Source: an uncultured Pelagibacteraceae bacterium
GTDB taxonomy: Bacteria > Pseudomonadota > Alphaproteobacteria > Pelagibacterales > Pelagibacteraceae
Assembly (NCBI GenBank): GCA_902533445.1
Contig: CACALX010000003.1
Coordinates: 71,111-135,110 of the forward strand
Reading direction: 5' to 3'
Length of the DNA: 64,000 nucleotides
The notes below the pieces were generated by a model. That model was not told the DNA's origin. It worked only from the letters and a program-made list of their open reading frames with translations, and ran no database searches. Of the stretch, positions 59,315 through 64,000 are shown piece by piece. A program made the position numbers and the translations under genes. Numbering within the stretch: the first letter of the stretch is position 1; each line of letters starts with the position of its first letter.

Positions 59315-60577
59315 ATGGACAAATTTCTGATTGATGGTCCTAGCAAAATCAAGGGCAAAGTTTCAATATCAGGTTCTAAAAATGCATCATTGCCAATATT
59401 AGCAGCTACACTACTTTTTGATTTACCTGTAACTATTCATAACCTTCCAAGAGTAAAAGATATTAGTACTATGCTTAATTTACTTAAGTCTCTTGGATCA
59501 AAAATCGAACTTTCTAAAGATAAAAAAACTGCAAAAATTTCAAATAATAAAAATATGAAAACTTTTGCTAGTTATTCATTAGTTAAAACAATGAGAGGTT
59601 CAATTTTAGTATTAGGACCATTAGTTGCAAAATATCATAAGTCAAAAACATCATTACCAGGCGGTTGCTTAATTGGTGCAAGACCAGTTAATTATCATTT
59701 GTCAGCTTTAGAAAAACTTGGGATGAATTATGAAATTAAGGACGGTTACATTTTAGCAAAATCTTTTGGTAAACTTAAAGGTGGATTAATTAGATTTCCT
59801 AAAATTACTGTTGGAGCAACTGAAAATTCTATAATTGCTGCATGCTTGGCGAAAGGAAAAACAGTATTAAGAAATTGCGCTGTTGAGCCAGAAATAAAAG
59901 ATCTCACTAACTTTCTTAACTCAGCAGGTGCAAAAATTAATTGGAAAGGAAGAACTTGTACTATCGACGGAGTAAGTTCATTAAAATCAACAGATTATTC
60001 TGTAATGGCCGATAGAATTGAAGCTGGTACTTTTTGTGTAGCAGCAACTCTAGCCAAAGGAACTCTAGAAATTAATAATTTAGATCCAAAAATAATAAAT
60101 ACAGAACTTAATTTATTAAAAAAAATAGGAGCCAAAATAAAAGTAAGCAAAAATAAAATTCATATCAATGGACCAGAAAAAATTAAGTCTATTAAAAATA
60201 TTAAAACAAAAGAGTTTCCAGGAATACCAACAGATCTACAGGCGCAATTAATGGTCTTAATGTGTAAATCAATAGGAAAAAGTTCAATCACAGAGAATAT
60301 TTTTGAAAATAGATTTATGCATGTTGCTGAATTACAGAGATTAGGTGCGAATATTACGACCAAAAATAACAAAGCATATATTGAGGGTAATACGAAATTT
60401 ATTGGTGCAGAAGTAATGTCTAGTGATTTAAGAGCATCAGTGGCGCTTGTCTTAGCAGCTTCAGTTGCACAAGGGAAATCTGTAATAAATAGGATTTATC
60501 ATTTAGATCGTGGTTATGAAAAAATTGAAAATAAATTAAAAAATATTGGTGTTAAAATAAAAAGATTAAAAAGATGA
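59315..60577 (+). CDS. murA: UDP-N-acetylglucosamine 1-carboxyvinyltransferase
   Basis: This 420-residue EPSP-synthase-fold enzyme performs the first committed step of peptidoglycan synthesis. The N-terminal SGSKNASLPILAATLL and the active-site loop SLPGGCLIGARPVNYH (catalytic Cys, fosfomycin target) are visible. ATG 59315 gives the standard N-terminus MDKFLIDG. It overlaps the DUF2948 gene by 4 nt. Confidence 0.97.
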   Translation: MDKFLIDGPSKIKGKVSISGSKNASLPILAATLLFDLPVTIHNLPRVKDISTMLNLLKSLGSKIELSKDKKTAKISNNKNMKTFASYSLVKTMRGSILVLGPLVAKYHKSKTSLPGGCLIGARPVNYHLSALEKLGMNYEIKDGYILAKSFGKLKGGLIRFPKITVGATENSIIAACLAKGKTVLRNCAVEPEIKDLTNFLNSAGAKINWKGRTCTIDGVSSLKSTDYSVMADRIEAGTFCVAATLAKGTLEINNLDPKIINTELNLLKKIGAKIKVSKNKIHINGPEKIKSIKNIKTKEFPGIPTDLQAQLMVLMCKSIGKSSITENIFENRFMHVAELQRLGANITTKNNKAYIEGNTKFIGAEVMSSDLRASVALVLAASVAQGKSVINRIYHLDRGYEKIENKLKNIGVKIKRLKR

Positions 60578-60966
60578 ACAAATATTTAGCTAAAATTATT
60601 GCTACAGACAAAGAGGGATTACAAATGATTTCTGCTTGTAGTTCAGGAGCCAAAGTAAAAGTTTCAGATATTAAGTATCTAGAATCTAATAAAGTGTTTT
60701 TATTATCAATTGAGCGTATTAAAGTAGAAAATGAAAATGAGGACAAAAAAGTCAATAGTATCTGCAGATTTGATTTTGTTGATAAGGTAAAGTCAAAAAA
60801 TATTGATCAATCAAATCAAGAATTGGTTTTAGAATTAGTAGGAATAGATTATTTGAAAAATAACGATGATTATGAAATAAATCTCTTCTTTAGTAATAAT
60901 GCTCATATTGCCTTGACCGCTGAAGCGATTGAAGCAATATTAGAGGATCAAAGTGAAATAAATTAG
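60574..60966 (+). CDS. DUF2948-family protein
   Basis: This 130-residue protein fits the alphaproteobacterial DUF2948 family, invariably found beside murA and hisD. Features are LAKIIATDKEGLQMISACSSGAKVKVSDIKYL and a later ALTAEAIEAILED helix. The biochemical role is unknown. It overlaps murA by 4 nt and is 2 nt before hisD. Confidence 0.8.
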   Translation: MNKYLAKIIATDKEGLQMISACSSGAKVKVSDIKYLESNKVFLLSIERIKVENENEDKKVNSICRFDFVDKVKSKNIDQSNQELVLELVGIDYLKNNDDYEINLFFSNNAHIALTAEAIEAILEDQSEIN

Positions 60967-60968
60967 AG

Positions 60969-62252
60969 ATGAAGGTTTTAGATAGCAGTAAGAAAAATTT
61001 TGACAAATTATTAGATAATTTGTTAATGCAAAGAAAGAGAAAAGTTCAATCAAGTTTTGTTTCTGTCACTAACATTATTAAAGATGTTAAAAAAAATGGC
61101 GATAAAGCTTTATTAAAATATGAAAAAAAATTTAACAAAAATTCAGTAATCAAGCCTAGCTCAAATCAAATTCAAAAATCAATTCAATCATTAAATTCTA
61201 TTGTAAAAAAATCTATCGATACTGCTTACAATAGGATTTATAAATTTCATTCATTACAAAAGTTTAAAAATATTTCTTACACTGATAAATTTAAAAATAA
61301 ACTTGAGTATAAATATATACCATTAGATTCGGTTGCAATTTATGTGCCTGGTTCAACTGCATCCTATCCATCTAGTGTGTTGATGAATGCAGTTCCAGCT
61401 ATTGTTGCTGGTGTAAAAAGAATAGTTATGATCAACCCAGGCTATAAAGGAAAACAAAATCCTGCAGTCTTATATGCTGCTAAAAAATGTAAAATTAAGG
61501 AAATTTATTCAATTGGCGGACCTTCTGCTATTGCTGCAGTCTCTTATGGAACAAAAAAAATTAAAAAGGTTGATAAAATTGTAGGACCTGGAAATGCTTA
61601 CGTTGCAGCTGCAAAAAAAGAAGTTTTTGGAGATGTTGGAATTGAGGGTATGACCGCCGGTCCTTCTGAGGTTACAATAGTTTGTGACAAGTATTCAAAT
61701 CCAGAATGGGTTGCAAGCGATTTAATAGGACAAGCAGAACATGATTATCTCGCACAGTGCATATTAATTTCAAAAGATAAAAACTTATTTAATAAAGTTA
61801 AAACTGAAATAATTAAACAATTAAAAGAAATTCCAAGAGGGTCTATTGCAAAGAGAAGTTTGCAAAATAATGGAATTTTAATGCATGTAAATTCAGATAA
61901 AAAAATTATCAATATTGTTAACAAAATAGCTCCAGAGCATTTAGAGTTAAATGTTAAAAACTATAAATCTATTGTTTCAAAAATAAAAAATTCAGGATCG
62001 ATTTGTTTAGGAAAATATGCCGTTATGGCTATGACGGATTATAATGTTGGTTCAAATCATGTTTTACCAACTAATGGATCAGCAAAATACTCTAGTGGTA
62101 TAAGTGTAAACGAATTCTATAAAAGAATTTCATACATAAACCTATCAAAAAAGGGTATTGAAAGTCTTGGACCATCAGTTATAACACTTGCAAATTACGA
62201 AGGCCTGGTTGGGCATGCTCAATCAGTATTAAAAAGAATAAGGAGAAAATAA
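60969..62252 (+). CDS. hisD: Histidinol dehydrogenase
   Basis: This 427-residue zinc enzyme catalyses the last two steps of histidine synthesis, histidinol to histidine. Motifs seen are [21 protein letters not shown], the NAD/zinc-site [18 protein letters not shown], and GQAEHD with ligands; [16 protein letters not shown] lies near the C-terminus. It stands alone, away from other his genes, in the murA-DUF2948-hisD-infA arrangement typical of alphaproteobacteria. Confidence 0.96.
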   Translation: MKVLDSSKKNFDKLLDNLLMQRKRKVQSSFVSVTNIIKDVKKNGDKALLKYEKKFNKNSVIKPSSNQIQKSIQSLNSIVKKSIDTAYNRIYKFHSLQKFKNISYTDKFKNKLEYKYIPLDSVAIYVPGSTASYPSSVLMNAVPAIVAGVKRIVMINPGYKGKQNPAVLYAAKKCKIKEIYSIGGPSAIAAVSYGTKKIKKVDKIVGPGNAYVAAAKKEVFGDVGIEGMTAGPSEVTIVCDKYSNPEWVASDLIGQAEHDYLAQCILISKDKNLFNKVKTEIIKQLKEIPRGSIAKRSLQNNGILMHVNSDKKIINIVNKIAPEHLELNVKNYKSIVSKIKNSGSICLGKYAVMAMTDYNVGSNHVLPTNGSAKYSSGISVNEFYKRISYINLSKKGIESLGPSVITLANYEGLVGHAQSVLKRIRRK

Positions 62253-62254
62253 AT

Positions 62255-62470
62255 TTGTCAAAACAAGACTTACTTGAATTCAAAGGGACTGTGATAGACC
62301 TACTTCCGAATGCAATGTTTAGAGTTAAGCTAGAGAATGGTCATACGGTTACAGCTCACACAGCAGGTAAGTTAAGAAAAAACAGAATTAGAGTTCTTCA
62401 AGGTGACAATGTAACTGTGGAGATGACACCTTACGATCTTACTAAAGGAAGAATTATCTTTAGAGGATAA
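62255..62470 (+). CDS. infA: Translation initiation factor IF-1
   Basis: This 71-residue OB-fold factor ([35 protein letters not shown]) begins with TTG, 2 nt after the hisD stop. The TTG start is the only in-frame option that gives the full conserved N-terminus. Together with the GTG start of infC, two initiation factor genes in this window use non-ATG starts. The stop precedes tRNA-Phe by 4 nt. Confidence 0.96.
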   Translation: MSKQDLLEFKGTVIDLLPNAMFRVKLENGHTVTAHTAGKLRKNRIRVLQGDNVTVEMTPYDLTKGRIIFRG

Positions 62471-62474
62471 ATAA

Positions 62475-62549
62475 GGCTGAGTAGCTCAGGAGTAGAGCAG
62501 AGCCCTGAAAAGGCTTGTGTCGGAGGTGCGAATCCTTCCTCAGCCACCA
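62475..62549 (+). tRNA. tRNA-Phe(GAA) with atypical T-loop
   Basis: The acceptor stem ggctgag/ctcagcc carries discriminator A and CCA. The D-stem gctc/gagc has a short 7-nt loop AGGAGTA. The anticodon loop is CTGAAAA (anticodon GAA). The T-stem ggagg/ccttc (one G-T pair) holds TGCGAAT, in which U55, the TruB pseudouridylation site, is G. All stems pair. It follows infA by 4 nt, probably on the same transcript. Confidence 0.95.
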
Positions 62550-62630
62550 CAACGAAGTTTGATCTTGAAATACCTGTAAAAGAAATTAACTTAATTAATA
62601 TAATAAATAACAAAAGGACGAAGAAATAAG

Positions 62631-62843
62631 ATGAGTACACTACAAGGTAAAATAAAATGGTATAATGGTAAAAAGGGATATGGCTTTATAGAGAGAGACG
62701 ACAAAGAGAAAGATGCCTTTGTACATGCTTCAGCCGTAAAAGCTGCTGGAATGAGATTTCTTAATGAAGGTGATAAACTTGAATTCACATTAGAAGACGG
62801 TCCTAAAGGTCCTTCTGCAGTAAATTTAAAAAAAATAGACTAA
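62631..62843 (+). CDS. Cold-shock domain protein
   Basis: This 70-residue CspA-type protein has RNP1 KKGYGFIER and RNP2 DAFVHASAV, binds single-stranded RNA or DNA and acts as an RNA chaperone. It sits 81 nt after tRNA-Phe. A TATAAT at 62599-62604 could be its own -10. The Shine-Dalgarno-like AAAGGACG lies about 12 nt from the ATG, a little far. A strong terminator follows. Confidence 0.95.
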   Translation: MSTLQGKIKWYNGKKGYGFIERDDKEKDAFVHASAVKAAGMRFLNEGDKLEFTLEDGPKGPSAVNLKKID

Positions 62844-62859
62844 TTTTCTTAAAATTTCC

Positions 62860-62904
62860 AAAGGACGTTACTTCTACATTTAATAGATTAACGTCCTTTT
62901 TTTA
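62860..62904 (+). terminator. Rho-independent terminator of the cold-shock gene
   Basis: The stem AAAGGACGTTA/TAACGTCCTTT is a perfect 11-bp inverted repeat with an 18-nt loop (62871-62888), followed directly by a T-run. It ends the infA-tRNA-Phe-csp unit. It is the most convincing terminator in the window apart from the one at 3771. Confidence 0.9.
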
Positions 62905-63005
62905 TTTAAGCCTTGAATATTAATAATTTTTGTCTAAAACGCTGCTCATGAATATAAATATTATATACAGAATTACTTATAGAAGTACTCACAGAAACTG
63001 GTTCC

Positions 63006-63021
63006 ATAGCCATTAGGCTAT
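63006..63021 (+). other. Small hairpin in the spacer before tRNA-His
   Basis: ATAGCC and GGCTAT form a 6-bp stem with a 4-nt loop ATTA, followed by a T-rich stretch (tttatttat). It lies in the 171-nt spacer 62905-63075 between the csp terminator and tRNA-His. The rest of that spacer shows only AT-rich sequence, including a TATAAT at 63032-63037 that might serve as -10 for tRNA-His. Confidence 0.3.
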
Positions 63022-63075
63022 TTATTTATATTATAATTTTCATTCCACATAAAATAAGATAATAACTAAAGGATA

Positions 63076-63149
63076 AGCTTTGGTGGTGAAATAGTATCAC
63101 GTCGGTTTGTGGATCCGAAGTCGTAGGAGCGTAACCTACCCAAAGTACC
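63076..63149 (+). tRNA. tRNA-His(GTG), atypical: no G-1, A73, unusual D- and T-loops
   Basis: The acceptor stem gctttgg/ccaaagt (first pair G-T) carries A73 and CCA, and the base before G1 is A, so the otherwise near-universal G-1/C73 pair is absent. The D-stem gtga/tcac has a 7-nt loop AATAGTA without the GG pair. The anticodon stem tcggt/tccga has a T-T mismatch next to loop TTGTGGA (anticodon GTG). The T-stem gtagg/cctac holds AGCGTAA. The 3' end is 5 nt before the hisS ATG. The identity is supported by the anticodon and the adjacent hisS. Confidence 0.85.
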
Positions 63150-63154
63150 ACTAA

Positions 63155-64000
63155 AATGGAAAAAGATAAAAAACTCAATCCTTCCTTACCATCTGGATTT
63201 GAAGATCGTTGGAATAAAAAATTAGTTTTAAAAAAACAACTTTTAAAAGTGATTGAAAAAAATTTTTTAAAATTTGGAGCTGAACCATTAGAGACACCTT
63301 CTTTTGAGATCAGCGAAAATATTGGTTCGTTTTTAGCAGAGGACGAGGATAACCCTATGTCTGATGTATTCTCATTCAAAGATGATGATAAAAATATTAC
63401 ACTTAGATATGATCTATCTAGTCCTTTAGCTAGATTTGTTGCTCAAAACAATCAAGAGCTTCCATCAATTTACAAAAGATATGCAATTCAGAATGTTTTT
63501 AGAAATGAAAAAGCAGGAAATGGAAGATACAGAGAGTTCATGCAGGCAGATTTTGATATTGTTGGAAATGTTAATTCAGCCCAAGCTAATGCAGAACTTT
63601 GTAATTTAATCTCAAGTACACTCTTAGATTGTGGTTTGAATAAAGATCAATTCACAATCAATATTAGTAACAGAAAAATAGTGCAAGGTTTGATTGATGA
63701 TTTAAAAATATCTGAAGATAAGCAATTAAAAGTAATTAGAGCTATTGATAAATTAGACAAACCTGGATTTGGTTTAAAAGGTGTTGAAGATCTTCTTAAA
63801 AAGGAGAGAAAAGATGTAAGCGGTGCAGTTACAAAAGGTGCTGATCTAACAGATGAACAAGCATCACAAATATTAAATTTCTTAAAAATAAAAAACTTAA
63901 AACAATTAAAAGAAAATTTAAAAAATCCATTGTCTCAGGAAGGAATTAAAGAGTTAGAGGACATTTTTGAAATTTTAGAATTTGGTTCTAATTTAGATCA
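63155..64000 (+). CDS. hisS: Histidyl-tRNA synthetase (truncated by window edge)
   Basis: The reading frame is open from ATG 63155 to the window end, 282 codons. The protein shows class II motif 1 (FGAEPLETPSFEISENIG) and motif 2 in the form VFRNEKAGNGRYREFMQADFDIVG. This is the divergent HisRS type of alphaproteobacteria rather than the E. coli type (RYERPQKGRYRQF). It is consistent with the neighbouring tRNA-His that lacks G-1. The ATG is 5 nt after the tRNA CCA, leaving no room for a Shine-Dalgarno. The ORF 63026..63379 on the minus strand is its shadow. Confidence 0.95.

Noticed and set aside
62591-62788. Minus-strand ORF over the cold-shock gene
   Set aside because: It is a shadow of the clearly identified cold-shock protein.
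62948-63016. 22-codon ORF in the spacer before tRNA-His
   Set aside because: No Shine-Dalgarno and no compositional sign of a protein; likely chance.

Overview
The window is very AT-rich, gene-dense DNA with spacers of a few to about 200 bases and many start/stop overlaps. The gene content is alphaproteobacterial: SUV3-like helicase with fdxA and carD, murA-DUF2948-hisD, CobS/CobT with a J-domain protein and bolA, coq7, a RegB-type kinase, and the divergent alphaproteobacterial type of HisRS. Size, AT bias and compaction fit a streamlined marine SAR11 ('Candidatus Pelagibacter'-like) chromosome. The taxon is an inference from content; no search was run. I see no prophage, insertion sequence, CRISPR array or rRNA.

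Layout. 1-1.6 kb (minus): coq7, dsbB-like, yqaA-like. 1.67-3.45 kb: tRNA-Leu running almost directly into an acyl-CoA ligase. 3.5-3.8 kb: a self-contained unit encoding a 31-residue lysine-rich peptide. 3.8-7.9 kb (minus): carD with a basic N-terminal tail, fdxA, a terB-like gene, a SUV3-like helicase. 8-13.2 kb: acetoacetyl-CoA synthetase and a TAXI-TRAP transporter. 13.2-13.8 kb (minus): thioesterase, a 32-residue membrane peptide, tRNA-Arg. 13.9-18.2 kb: pyruvate dehydrogenase aceE (with its own lipoyl domain) and aceF. 18.2-26.8 kb: DMT exporter, uppP, gltD-gltB, a hydrolase. 26.8-36.4 kb: glycosyltransferase, then thrS-infC-rpmI-rplT-pheS-pheT-lepA and tRNA-Ser. 36.5-40.8 kb: FkbM methyltransferase, gyrB, RegB-like kinase. 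40.8-47.9 kb: cobT-cobS-J-domain facing bolA, aroK-aroB, and two unknown envelope genes. 47.9-57.5 kb: def-fmt-truA convergent with a long minus-strand run of SET, HDAC-like, dapE, dapD, HAD, argB, yidC, yidD, rnpA and rpmH (rpmH is missing from the ORF track). 57.5-64 kb: VTT membrane protein, tRNA-Thr, small basic ORFs, dcd, murA, DUF2948, hisD, infA, tRNA-Phe, cold-shock gene, tRNA-His and hisS, which runs off the edge.

The genes are mostly housekeeping: translation (thrS, infC, rpmI, rplT, pheST, lepA, def, fmt, truA, infA, hisS, six tRNAs), nitrogen assimilation (gltBD), lysine and peptidoglycan synthesis (dapDE, murA, uppP), aromatic, arginine and histidine synthesis, central carbon (PDH, acetoacetate and fatty acid activation) and membrane insertion. 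The features most worth a second look are: three tRNAs (Thr, Phe, His) with non-consensus T-loops; a tRNA-His lacking G-1 and C73 beside a matching divergent HisRS; tRNA 3' ends only 5-6 nt from start codons, predicting leaderless mRNAs; a lipoyl domain fused to the PDH E1; a lysine-rich peptide unit beside a CarD with a basic tail; an adjacent SET/HDAC-like pair; and gene losses from otherwise conserved alphaproteobacterial clusters.
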